This document shows, piece after piece, positions 16,901 to 24,042 of a DNA stretch of 26,347 bases. The notes beneath the pieces were generated by a model, which saw only the letters and a list, made by a program, of their open reading frames with translations, searched no databases and was not told the origin of the DNA. The translations under genes and the position numbers were made by a program. How positions within the stretch are numbered: position 1 is the first letter of the stretch; each line of letters starts with the position of its first letter. This stretch comes from a virus: positions 1-26,347 of IMG/VR virus record IMGVR_UViG_3300007765_000043. The stretch is one strand, 5' to 3'.

Positions 16901-18061
16901 TTTATCAAACTCAGGGCGCATACCTCTTAATGTTTTTTGTGCTGCTCTTGCTAATTCTTCCCCTCCTTTTCCTGCTTCTATAGCCATTCTGAAGGGAGAT
17001 TTTTTACCTAATTTAGAAATATCTATATTTCTTTTAAGAGCTACCGCATGGGAATCCATAGCCTCTGCTGCTTTATTAGCTTGTCTAGTAGCTACTGAAA
17101 AACCTTTATTAGCTAAACTGCCCATACCTACAGCCAAATTATGAGCGCCAGTACCTAACGAAGCAAATCTGAGGCCTATAGCATCTAAAGCTGGGGCGGC
17201 TTGCCTAGTAATAGTTATTGCCATATAAGCGAAAATACCTACTAAAGCCTCATTATTTCTAGAAAAGAAACTGGCTATAGGTTTTAATACGTTATTTAGT
17301 AAAGCTAGAGCATCTTGTATTAGTGTAGACCATACTGCATGTAATCTAGTAAAATCATTTATGGTTTGCTCTTCTAATAATGTTTTAAACTTTCGTTCGC
17401 CTTGAGTTAATACCTCATTGAGGATAGCTTGTTGTTTTTCAAAAGTAGATAGTTCTTCTGCGGTTTTATTTAAAGATCTAGCATATTTATCCGATGCAGG
17501 TTTAAGTCTTAAAATAATACCTAATTCGTCGAGCAATTCAGGTTCTGCTTTTACAACACCACGAATAAGTCTATCCATGGAATCCGTCATATTTCTACCT
17601 AAAGCAACTGATGCTGCTTTGGCAACTTTACCTAGTCTTTCTAGCTGTGGAGCATTAAAACCTGCTTGTGCCCATATTGCTGAAGCTCTGGAGGCCTCAG
17701 CAAAGCTTAACATTCCATTAGTAGCTTCTTGAAGAGATATAACCATACCTTGTAAATTAGCACCGGTTTGGATTGTCATAATCTCTAAACCTTTACGCAT
17801 ATTTTCAATATCTGCAGCTCTTGATAGAGCTCCAAATGCTGCTGTTAATGCAAAGATATTAGCAGCTAAAGTAGCGTATGCAGGTACAAGTACTCCTCTC
17901 AAGCCTTGTGACATTTTTGAGAAGTTTTTTGAAGCTCCAGAAGAAGCATTTGCTACGCCTTTTATATTTCTATCAGCTTGGGCTGCTGCTCTAGAAGTTC
18001 TTTTTAAGCTGCCTTTATCATCAACTTCTACTCTTACCTGTTTTACTACTGTATCTGCCAT
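13958..18061 (-). CDS. Tape measure protein
   Basis: The product has 1367 residues and is by far the most helical and lysine-, glutamate- and alanine-rich in the window. That composition and its place directly after the chaperone pair identify it as the tape measure, which sets tail length and crosses the host envelope. At about 1.5 angstrom per residue it predicts a tail of roughly 200 nm. Hydrophobic segments lie at about residues 56-79, 505-525 and 1195-1240, the likely membrane-interacting parts. A charged coiled coil lies near 1055-1095 (ELEKQRKKEEEIARIKYKIA). The C-terminus AAWSQGQRFLED is compact. No lytic transglycosylase or peptidase motif was recognised. Unlike its neighbours it has no Gly-Thr-x-Gly-Thr motif. 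A GGA lies six to seven bases before the ATG. Confidence 0.9.
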   Translation of the reverse strand: MADTVVKQVRVEVDDKGSLKRTSRAAAQADRNIKGVANASSGASKNFSKMSQGLRGVLVPAYATLAANIFALTAAFGALSRAADIENMRKGLEIMTIQTGANLQGMVISLQEATNGMLSFAEASRASAIWAQAGFNAPQLERLGKVAKAASVALGRNMTDSMDRLIRGVVKAEPELLDELGIILRLKPASDKYARSLNKTAEELSTFEKQQAILNEVLTQGERKFKTLLEEQTINDFTRLHAVWSTLIQDALALLNNVLKPIASFFSRNNEALVGIFAYMAITITRQAAPALDAIGLRFASLGTGAHNLAVGMGSLANKGFSVATRQANKAAEAMDSHAVALKRNIDISKLGKKSPFRMAIEAGKGGEELARAAQKTLRGMRPEFDKFGKATKGAFKGTRDEFIALKKVNDKVAKGVVVTSKNMWNRISLVTARGAAAVSGSIARTTGAFMMMAQTSSQVGNLIERKGFVRSLQVSIRYIKMTAASNGILAASFRAVGVATAFASKAIGGLMRLLGPIILLTTAISYIRDTMKTPQLKALEQAQEDYNNSVKESVKVLTRLGKTFKILNNVQEENISGMINTADYYQTIINVSNTIIGQYDTEIEKLQELKEARKAAYTDIDPFAEEIADAANDVAENTALLMQAEKKKGVPGDSWWKRLKNSFHWSREKAEAGIDSPVMKGDDWVKLFKYRLEKSLNDLDRFTQMNEVAKAKMTEIIEETFSSEKGDIAPEALISTGSLRNTFNLLKRHFKEFGASPVFSGIKTRIAENMGEPLENLANALNTDNFEWFQEVMEKIGEGKAITAVTELQKIMKTSVKPLLEVGAAYIAYKNSVEALSKKHSEYWKETKTSAQKVQDEFHNIIRLSNEYVDKVTKLGNEDKDAGFKAHAKNLEEFAKSYGINTEEILEGTDSAEDRINKLSAAIENLASAYDDLVKAQKEVALDRIGAVIGAAGLKGATNYSAELNALRAEQALMLIEGKKGSPRFDELGAKIGKIEDIQKTKQLKLENEHILKVKQLQQELDKEYITNIDLVNQKYISQQTLVDSLLNDGLISAELARELTAELEKQRKKEEEIARIKYKIAEQAQFEKTMTSIAGKTDGMGEFLTMFDNLKSLNDVLNDSEASWKGWASAAANAAQGVLGALNSVMQANHMMYNAEIELEQKRDGKSEESLGKIKALKIKMLKEQQSMAMAQIAISTASAAMKAYSTFAAFPPAAALAAGIVIAFGAKQMAAVKKATSAKIAALDTTAAPATAITLGKRDTGVDVSGGATAAELDSIRGRAYGGDAQEGAGYLVGEHGPELFVPDTSGNIKSNQNISNGQPVNVNFSISTVDASGVEDLLTNQRGHIVGLIREAAWSQGQRFLED

Positions 18062-18075
18062 TATAAATTCCGGAA

Positions 18076-18387
18076 CTACTTCTTTCTTGCTCTTTCCATT
18101 GCTTCTCGAGATTTCTTCTTTGCTTTATTATCGAGTATGGAAATAAGTTCAAGTACTAGAAGTCTTTGATGCTTATCTACATCAAGTATATTCATCAGGT
18201 CTAGCACGCCTGACATTTGCTTTCCTGTATATCCTACATCTGCTACTATATTATCTGTTAATAGATTAAATATTGCTATAGCTTTTGGGACTATTTCTGG
18301 AAAATCAGATTCATCTCTAGGTATTTCTTCTGGAATGGGTTCTTTACCCAGTTGTTCCATCATATCTAAATACTGGTCTTTTGACAT
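18076..18387 (-). CDS. Tail assembly chaperone, T-like part of a probable frameshift product
   Basis: From the first ATG the frame gives 103 acidic, helical residues (MSKDQYLDMMEQLGKEPIPE, ending REAMERARKK). The position between the G-like chaperone and the tape measure is that of lambda T, normally made only as a fusion to G. Here the same frame stays open upstream to 18462, and the added residues (from about LSFAQEQVQELRDNFNNWLS) look like real protein. The ATG at 18387 lacks a usable ribosome binding site, since only GGA directly touches it. The T-like part is therefore probably made by +1 frameshifting from the gene before, giving a fusion of about 257 residues. An independent start at 18387 remains possible. 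Confidence 0.7.
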   Translation of the reverse strand: MSKDQYLDMMEQLGKEPIPEEIPRDESDFPEIVPKAIAIFNLLTDNIVADVGYTGKQMSGVLDLMNILDVDKHQRLLVLELISILDNKAKKKSREAMERARKK

Positions 18388-18427
18388 TCCAATTTCGGAA
18401 TTACTTAACCAATTATTAAAGTTATCT

Positions 18428-18850
18428 CTAAGTTCCTGAACTTGCTCTTGAGCGAAACTCAGCTAGGTCAAAGACCACCTCATTAATCCAAGTATCAAAT
18501 TCTGTAGAATTTTGCATTAAAATAAGTGCATTATCTTGTGAGTATTCTAACTCTGCTTCTTCATCTTTAACATTAGTAAGATCAACTAAAATGAAATTTT
18601 CTAAATAAGAATATTTAAAGCCATCCCAACCTCTAACTACAGCTTTTGTAAATTCTTTTGCGAATAAATCTTCGTCTAATTCTTCTACAGGTTGTCTTGT
18701 TTTTCTATCAAATTTAGTATGTACACAACGTTTACGTAGTTTAACTAATTCGTCTCGAGAAAGATGAGCTACTTTAAAAATCAAACCTGGATTACCAGGA
18801 TACTCCATGTCTACTACTTTCTCATTTACTAAAAGATTTTTTAAATCCAT
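18428..18850 (-). CDS. Tail assembly chaperone, G-like
   Basis: The product has 140 residues: MDLKNLLVNEKVVDMEYPGN, a segment KVAHLSRDELVKLRKRCVHT, a conserved-looking TKAVVRGWDGFKY, and an acidic helical end (DTWINEVVFDLAEF). Gene order (tail tube, this gene, short partner frame, tape measure) and the GWDGF-type motif fit the G-like chaperones that coat the tape measure during tail assembly in long-tailed phages. The last nine codons overlap the extended frame of the T-like partner, and a TTT-C sequence in the overlap offers a +1 slip. The ATG has GGAG eleven bases upstream, within a stretch (AATTGGAGAATAA) repeated before the gene at 5686-6039. Confidence 0.8.
   Translation of the reverse strand: MDLKNLLVNEKVVDMEYPGNPGLIFKVAHLSRDELVKLRKRCVHTKFDRKTRQPVEELDEDLFAKEFTKAVVRGWDGFKYSYLENFILVDLTNVKDEEAELEYSQDNALILMQNSTEFDTWINEVVFDLAEFRSRASSGT
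18451..18462 (-). promoter_or_regulatory. Putative +1 translational frameshift site
   Basis: In the overlap of the G-like and T-like frames the zero frame reads GAG TTT CGC TCA. A phenylalanine tRNA on TTT (18457-18455) can slip forward one base to TTC and continue GCT CAA GAG in the T frame. CGC, an arginine codon rare in this AT-rich gene set, would sit in the A site and favour a pause. The T frame is closed by a TAG at 18465-18463 and the G frame by a TAG at 18430-18428, so the shift must occur between them. Confidence 0.55.
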
Positions 18851-18867
18851 GTTATATTATTCTCCAA

Positions 18868-19758
18868 TTATGGGTAAGTTATAAAATCGCCCGCAGTTCC
18901 TGTAGTTCCTACATATCTAAAATCGTAGGCTCCTGTGTATATATCTGCAGGTTCAACTCTTGTAGTATAAATACAAGAGTTTAATGTAATTGTAGCCTTT
19001 TTAGGTTCTCCTATTTCAAAGACTATAGGTTTAGTATTGGTACTTAGAATACTATCGGAATTATCACTAGTTACATAGTGATTTATAGTACCTGATATAT
19101 TTCTTTTTGTTAATCTATGTATAGATGGGTAATATATAGATGTGTCTTGTATACTTTCTTGATCAAGCCAATCTATTTCATTAGTGAATTGAAGATTAGC
19201 TCCAGTAAAATTAGAAACTACATTACCGTCTACTTTTGGATTAATTATTCCTATAAATTCTGAGGTAGAACCACTATTTTGAGTAGTAAGAGCTGCAAGT
19301 GTAGTATCCGCAGTATCTCTAGATACTCTTTGAAGTTTACCTCCTTGGCCTGTTACATTTATGAACATAGCTTCATCTTTCTTTAAATCAAAAGTTATAG
19401 AATCTAAGATTGAATCAGTAATGTAGTAAGCGCTTTCATTTGATAAAAAGTATATAGTACATGTATTTAATTTTCTAGAACCTTCTAAATCTGGACCGCT
19501 CATATTAAAAAACAGGTCATAAAGCACCTGTTCTCTATTTTCAGAAGTTAAATGAACTTCAAAAGAGAAATCAGCAGGATTTGCTTTTGTGACCTGTCCG
19601 GCATCCGACAAAGCGGTATTATGTAGTGTTCTAACTGAATAACTTTCTTCTTGTAAAGTTTGAGAAAATTTAAAGGTGCGGGAAGCACCTAAGTTGTACT
19701 TCCCGCTACCATATACTATATAAATTTCTCCACCTCTAAGAAAATTATATGTAGCCAT
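18868..19758 (-). CDS. Second tail-tube-like protein
   Basis: The product has 296 residues and resembles the larger tail-tube protein encoded directly upstream. Both begin with a short RG or RN segment and then YI, FSQ, EES or QEI, and a SFEV/SFTT strand after a Pro-Ala (NPADFSFEVHLTSEN here, LAPAEFSFTTYVRPY there). Later parts (FINVTGQGGKLQR, GANLQFTNEIDWLDQESIQD, ISGTINHYVTSD) also parallel the tube protein. It probably forms part of the tube, for example a tube-tip or tube-end ring, or a minor second subunit. The GTTGTAG motif appears just before the C-terminus. It is followed by the chaperone pair. The ATG follows TAAGAG. Confidence 0.65.
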   Translation of the reverse strand: MATYNFLRGGEIYIVYGSGKYNLGASRTFKFSQTLQEESYSVRTLHNTALSDAGQVTKANPADFSFEVHLTSENREQVLYDLFFNMSGPDLEGSRKLNTCTIYFLSNESAYYITDSILDSITFDLKKDEAMFINVTGQGGKLQRVSRDTADTTLAALTTQNSGSTSEFIGIINPKVDGNVVSNFTGANLQFTNEIDWLDQESIQDTSIYYPSIHRLTKRNISGTINHYVTSDNSDSILSTNTKPIVFEIGEPKKATITLNSCIYTTRVEPADIYTGAYDFRYVGTTGTAGDFITYP

Positions 19759-19770
19759 TTCTCTTACCTA

Positions 19771-21186
19771 CTAGGAAGCGCAACCAGCTGATCCCGCAGT
19801 AGATGTTGTCTGTGCAACATATCGTACAGATAACTCTCGTGGATCACTGACATCAGTAATAGCTTTACCATATCCAGCGGTTCCACCTACATAACCCTGA
19901 GCTTTAAAGTCAATAGATACACCGACTACATCACTAATTTCAGTAGTAGGAATATTTAATTGAGCGTTTGTTACAGCAAAAGCAACATAAGGAGCTGTTG
20001 TACCACCCATATTTAAGTTCATACCAAAATGATTAGAAATATCTGTAGAAGCACCTGCTAAATCTGCTAATAGTTGCTCGGATCCATCAGTACCTGAATT
20101 AAGGTATGCTGTTAAGTTTCCTGTAATAGAACGAGAACCGGTAAAGGAACCGATAGGTGAATCAACTGTTGCTAAGTTATCTGGAGTGATATAAGTAATA
20201 TTATTATTATAAGTAATAGTACCACCTGTAATAGCTAAAGTATAATCTTTATCCGTTTCTGTGAAGGAATTAGGTGCAGTAGATACACCGGCGGTTGATC
20301 CATTAGTACCTCCTTGAGCTCTACCCCAAGCACGTAAATTAAGAGTACTTAACTTATTACGAATATAATCAGCTGCTGCGGGTACTTCACGAGCTCCGCA
20401 GTTACCTTGAACACCCCAAGTACCTCCACCAAGTAAACCAGTAGTTCCACCTGCAGTACCACAAGTACCAGAAGTAAGACTAGTACGTACTGGAATTGGG
20501 CAACCTCCTAGAGTTCCATCAATAAAGGTTCTTCCGAATCCAGACCATGTAATTTGAGCAATACCATCGATACTAAAGTCAACTTCTGCCTGGTTAATCT
20601 GACAGCCTGTCATCTTATATGTAACATCTCCAATTACGAAGTACATATTTAATTTAATTAATTCGTGCGCATTACTTACACCTGCACATACACACATACC
20701 CTCAGATCCTAAAGCACCTGCTTGATCTGATCCAGTACAAGTACCTGAATAACGAATAGCAGCAGTACCAGAAGTACCACGCCAAATACAAGTCTGTCTA
20801 GCGGATACTGCATTAGAGGCGGTTAAAGAAGCCCATAAAACTTTATCTACAGAATCATATACATTATCTCCAAAAGCACGTCCACCACCTGCACCAACAC
20901 TAACTCCTGAAGTACCACCAGTTGCTGCGGTTCCTACATTTGTTTGATAATAAGGGCGAACATAAGTAGTAAATGAAAACTCTGCCGGAGCTAAAGAGGT
21001 ATTATAAACGACGGATCCACGTTGTGGAGTTGCTCCTGATTCATTCAAAGTAATTTCTTGAGTTTCATTACCTTGTGAAAATGAGAAGCCATCTTGAATG
21101 GGGATTTCCCATGTATTATTAATACTATGATCACTTTCTACAGTACTAATATATAATCGAGCATTTCTCGAAAGTTGAAAAGCCAT
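19771..21186 (-). CDS. Major tail tube protein
   Basis: The product has 471 residues when started at the ATG at 21186-21184, which follows GGAG by six bases. The frame also runs back to a TTG at 21198, but that TTG lies on the ribosome binding site itself. The N-terminal strands (FQLSRNARLYISTV, GFSFSQGNETQEITLNESG) and the later parts (CQINQAEVDFSIDGIAQITW, NITYITPDNLATVDSPIGSF, GVSIDFKAQGYVG) fit a tube fold made of beta barrels. It is longer than most tube proteins because of loops rich in Gly, Thr and paired Cys (SGTCTGSDQAG, MCVCAG, SGTCGTAGG, GNCGAR). Codon use leans to CGT and other codons of highly expressed genes, as in the capsid half of the fusion, consistent with a major virion subunit. 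Confidence 0.8.
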   Translation of the reverse strand: MAFQLSRNARLYISTVESDHSINNTWEIPIQDGFSFSQGNETQEITLNESGATPQRGSVVYNTSLAPAEFSFTTYVRPYYQTNVGTAATGGTSGVSVGAGGGRAFGDNVYDSVDKVLWASLTASNAVSARQTCIWRGTSGTAAIRYSGTCTGSDQAGALGSEGMCVCAGVSNAHELIKLNMYFVIGDVTYKMTGCQINQAEVDFSIDGIAQITWSGFGRTFIDGTLGGCPIPVRTSLTSGTCGTAGGTTGLLGGGTWGVQGNCGAREVPAAADYIRNKLSTLNLRAWGRAQGGTNGSTAGVSTAPNSFTETDKDYTLAITGGTITYNNNITYITPDNLATVDSPIGSFTGSRSITGNLTAYLNSGTDGSEQLLADLAGASTDISNHFGMNLNMGGTTAPYVAFAVTNAQLNIPTTEISDVVGVSIDFKAQGYVGGTAGYGKAITDVSDPRELSVRYVAQTTSTAGSAGCAS

Positions 21187-21208
21187 ATTTTTCTCCAAAA
21201 ATATACTT

Positions 21209-21233
21209 AGTCTTATAATCTATATATACGACT
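21209..21233 (-). other. Inverted repeat in leader of tail tube gene
   Basis: A 9-bp stem with one mismatch (AGTCTTATA against TATACGACT) lies in the 70-bp leader before the tail tube ATG. It is AT-rich and could be a leader hairpin. I could not identify a convincing -35 box for a promoter here. Confidence 0.35.
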
Positions 21234-21256
21234 ATTGTCTGATATGATTATTTAGA

Positions 21257-21712
21257 CTAGCTATTGGTGACCTGATAACGAACTTCTATTGTCATTTCGC
21301 CCACCCCATAAGGAGCTAAAAGCCCCTCATCTGTATTAATGGAAAGTAAACTTATTTGTTCAGTACGCTTACTCCCATCATAAACTAATTCATTATTTAA
21401 ATCAAGTAGAGTTTCAATATTAGTCATTACACCTTCTAATTCTGTTACAGGATTTTCATTCATCACATAAATACGAATTATAATATTAAGATAACCCCAT
21501 TTAAAATCGCCTGGGTGATACTCTCTACTCTCACTACCTGCTACAACGCTAACGAAAGGGAAGTCATTAACTTCATCCCAGAAAACTAATTTATTAGTTA
21601 CATTATTTGATAAATTAACATCCCAACTAGTAACTCCATCATTTGTAGCATCAATATCTTTTAATTTTTCTACTAGAGCATCTACAATTGCTCCTCTGGA
21701 CTTACCACTCAT
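21257..21712 (-). CDS. Tail terminator protein
   Basis: The product has 151 residues. The pattern FPFVSVVAGSESREYHPG, then KWGYLNIIIRIYVMNEN and GEMTIEVRYQVTNS, is that of small tail-terminator or lambda U-like proteins: an alpha/beta fold with an input strand, a central long beta pair and a final ME-EVRY strand. Its position just before the tail tube genes is the standard one. This protein would cap the tube at the head-proximal end and join it to the neck. It contains no Gly-Thr loop motif. The ATG has a GAGGAT site. I am confident of the family type but not of the precise homologue. Confidence 0.75.
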   Translation of the reverse strand: MSGKSRGAIVDALVEKLKDIDATNDGVTSWDVNLSNNVTNKLVFWDEVNDFPFVSVVAGSESREYHPGDFKWGYLNIIIRIYVMNENPVTELEGVMTNIETLLDLNNELVYDGSKRTEQISLLSINTDEGLLAPYGVGEMTIEVRYQVTNS

Positions 21713-21724
21713 ATAATATCCTCG

Positions 21725-22915
21725 CTAAGCTCTTGATCTGTAAGTCTTTATATCAAATCTATCTCCAAATAATTCAGAAGCGATTTCTCTAATAGATTTA
21801 CTTATTAAACGTCTAGGATCTCTACTAAATGATCCTTGGGCAAATCCTCTCTCAAATGTTTGATAAGGATTTTTCATATAATTATAAAATGCTGTAATTC
21901 TACCCCCTCTTGTAAGGGTAACTCTTTGAACTTCTACTGAATTAGAAAATCTGCCTGTTCTATAATTTAGTGCTGGGTCTCCCATATTATGAACTACTCT
22001 GGCGCTAATATTTGCATTGAGTATATTCTGAACAGTAATAGGAGATATATCTCTACCACTAATATTTTTTGGAATAGGTTGTTTTCTAGTTTTAGGTATA
22101 GGTCTACCTAATTTTGCAGAGTCTTTTTTAGACATTTTTCTGCGCTTTGTAATCGATTTTTTCTTTTTATTTTTTCCTATAACTTTACCATTTAAAGAGT
22201 AATTAAGTACTGAATCTATAGAACTTTCTAAATCTGGATTCATTAAATTATTCCAGATTGTTTCCATAACTTCACTGGAACTAATATATTGTTCGAATTT
22301 TTTACCTATTAATTCTCTGTATTGTCTCTCTTCTTGCTTGGTGATATTTTCTTTAGGAATCTGAGAAGTAATTACAGCATATTCATGTCTTTCCGTTAAT
22401 CCTGTTATTGCATTAACTTTTCTTAATAAATCAGCAGATATAGTTACTTCTGTTTTTTCTACAAATTCTTTATATTGCTTATCTATAAAATCTGTAATAT
22501 TAGAAGGAACATCTAGTTTTTCTGCAGTATATCTAGTAGCATGGTATGCTTCTGCAAAATCGCTTTCAACAACTGAAACTACATGTCCTCTACGTCTTTC
22601 TCCTGTTTTTCTACTAATATCAATTTGTAGTTCTTTGAATATAGTCTCTGTAGGTCTCCAAGACCCTACTAACATAACTTTATGTTTTTCGATCCAATGC
22701 CAATTTTTTCTACTTGGTTTAGCGGCAAGAGTGGGAGCTAATTGGTGTATATTTCTAATTTCTTCAGTATTATGTTCTCCTAAATTTCTAAGAGTATTAG
22801 TGCTTAAATCTACTATAGTCCACCTACGGTTCATAACATTAGTACGAAACTTATTCTTTTCTGGGCGCATAAATCTATGCCATTCCTTTAAAAAATCATA
22901 AGCAGTTTTTGACAT
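21725..22915 (-). CDS. Putative tail completion or neck protein
   Basis: The product has 396 residues. The last 110 residues (NYRTGRFSNSVEVQRVTLTR, FYNYMKNPYQTFERGF, DPRRLISKSIREIASELFGD) resemble the RTGRL--S pattern of HK97 gp10-like tail completion proteins, and the position between connector and terminator agrees. The N-terminal 280 residues are charged and helical with a very basic stretch near residues 250-275 (GKNKKKKSITKRRKMSKKDS) and have no counterpart I recognise. The length is about three times that of a typical gp10-like protein, so an extra domain has been added at the N-terminus. The ATG overlaps the connector stop by one base (TAATG), so the two are coupled. It has no Gly-Thr motif. 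Confidence 0.5.
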   Translation of the reverse strand: MSKTAYDFLKEWHRFMRPEKNKFRTNVMNRRWTIVDLSTNTLRNLGEHNTEEIRNIHQLAPTLAAKPSRKNWHWIEKHKVMLVGSWRPTETIFKELQIDISRKTGERRRGHVVSVVESDFAEAYHATRYTAEKLDVPSNITDFIDKQYKEFVEKTEVTISADLLRKVNAITGLTERHEYAVITSQIPKENITKQEERQYRELIGKKFEQYISSSEVMETIWNNLMNPDLESSIDSVLNYSLNGKVIGKNKKKKSITKRRKMSKKDSAKLGRPIPKTRKQPIPKNISGRDISPITVQNILNANISARVVHNMGDPALNYRTGRFSNSVEVQRVTLTRGGRITAFYNYMKNPYQTFERGFAQGSFSRDPRRLISKSIREIASELFGDRFDIKTYRSRA

Positions 22916-23970
22916 TATAAAGCGTTCCTATATAAATCTAAAATTCTCTTAATATGAGGAGGGAAGTCTGCTGGAAGATTAGCTCCAGCATGTGTAACGG
23001 AACCCATACCAGATGCACTTGTAATTTTTCGAGGAATTGATTCCTTCTTTCTATAATAAGTAACTAAATCAAATGCTGCTAGTTTTAAATCATTTGGTGT
23101 TTCTGAATATCCGCCTCTGTAAGTTACTTTGATGGCATCGGGCCCTGATGGGAATGCTTTGGATTTTCCAGTATCTGGAGCTATACGATGAACTCTGTCA
23201 TTTTCACTATCTAAAACATACTCTCTATCCACTGTCCAAAAATAACCTGCACTTTGACAATCAGTTTGTGTTTTATAAGTACTGTTGCTACAAGCTCCAG
23301 TCCATTTATTAGCTGTGAAATCCCAATAATCACCTACCAGTAAACCGCTTGCTGCTGAGAAGGTGACTTTTACGTCATGCTCTAACTCAGTTGCAGTAGT
23401 AGAACAAGCTACTCCAGTTTTGAAGAAGTTAGCTCCACCATCTCTAGACCACTTAAATGTTGCTCCTCCTGTTTCTATTTGAACTCGATATTGTCTACCG
23501 ACCTCTCCTAGTAAAGAATCTGCATCAAAAGTTTGGATAGTTAGAGTATCTCCTGAAGTACCTCCAGTACCGTTGGAAGCTACAGAGCCTGTAATATAAG
23601 CACATGTTGCTTCTGTAGATAAAGAACTGTCAGAACATTGAGCTGTTGCAGAATTTAATAAATAATAATTACTTGAATCTGCAAAGTTATTTTCTACTGT
23701 TTCTTTATCTGTTCTGGTATCTAAACGTTCCCATACTTGAGATATATCTCGTATAGGAGTTTCTTGTAAGTAAATCCAGGAACTACCGTCACCATCAAAG
23801 TATTCTATTTTCTCTGTAGAATAATTATCAATAAAATTACGTCCACAGTATGTTTTTATAAGCGCACTGACATTATTAATCAACGTCTGAATCTTTGAAT
23901 CCTTCAGAGCGTCTGCACTAGTAATATCTGCATAAGTTTTATATTCACTTAGATTTATTAGATTTGCCAT
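22915..23970 (-). CDS. Head-tail connector protein, gp6-like, with large insertion
   Basis: The product has 351 residues. The beginning (NLSEYKTYADITSADALKDS, NNVSALIKTYCGRNF) and the end (AIKVTYRGGYSETPNDLKLA, PPHIKRILDLYRN) are those of HK97 gp6-like connector proteins that form a ring under the portal. Such proteins usually have about 100-180 residues. The extra length is a middle insertion of roughly 130 residues between NYYLLNS and DREYVLDSENDRVHRI. It contains Cys-pair modules (CSDSSLSTEATC, CSNSTYKTQTDCQSAGYFW), a Gly-Thr motif (NGTGGTSGD) and a beta-rich segment (FKWSRDGGANFFKTGVACS). No clear ribosome binding site precedes the ATG, which follows a terminator hairpin, so its expression is likely low. 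Confidence 0.75.
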   Translation of the reverse strand: MANLINLSEYKTYADITSADALKDSKIQTLINNVSALIKTYCGRNFIDNYSTEKIEYFDGDGSSWIYLQETPIRDISQVWERLDTRTDKETVENNFADSSNYYLLNSATAQCSDSSLSTEATCAYITGSVASNGTGGTSGDTLTIQTFDADSLLGEVGRQYRVQIETGGATFKWSRDGGANFFKTGVACSTTATELEHDVKVTFSAASGLLVGDYWDFTANKWTGACSNSTYKTQTDCQSAGYFWTVDREYVLDSENDRVHRIAPDTGKSKAFPSGPDAIKVTYRGGYSETPNDLKLAAFDLVTYYRKKESIPRKITSASGMGSVTHAGANLPADFPPHIKRILDLYRNAL

Positions 23971-23990
23971 AGTTATATATCAATACACTT

Positions 23991-24020
23991 ATAAAAACAG
24001 GCTGGACCGAAGTCCAGCCA
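23991..24020 (-). terminator. Rho-independent terminator with UUCG loop after the capsid gene
   Basis: On the minus strand, an 8-bp perfect stem (GGCTGGAC pairing with GTCCAGCC, 24019-24000) encloses the ultra-stable loop TTCG closed by C-G, followed by TGTTTTTAT. It begins 23 bases after the capsid stop codon. It fits partial termination after the most abundant gene, with read-through to the connector. Confidence 0.85.
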
Positions 24021-24042
24021 GTTTCTAAATTAAAAATACTTA

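Noticed and set aside
19771-21198. TTG start at 21198 for the tail tube protein
   Set aside because: TTGGAG is the ribosome binding site of the ATG at 21186, so the four extra residues are not real.
21187-21256. Promoter before the tail tube gene
   Set aside because: Several TATAAT-like stretches exist, but none has a -35 box at a fitting distance.
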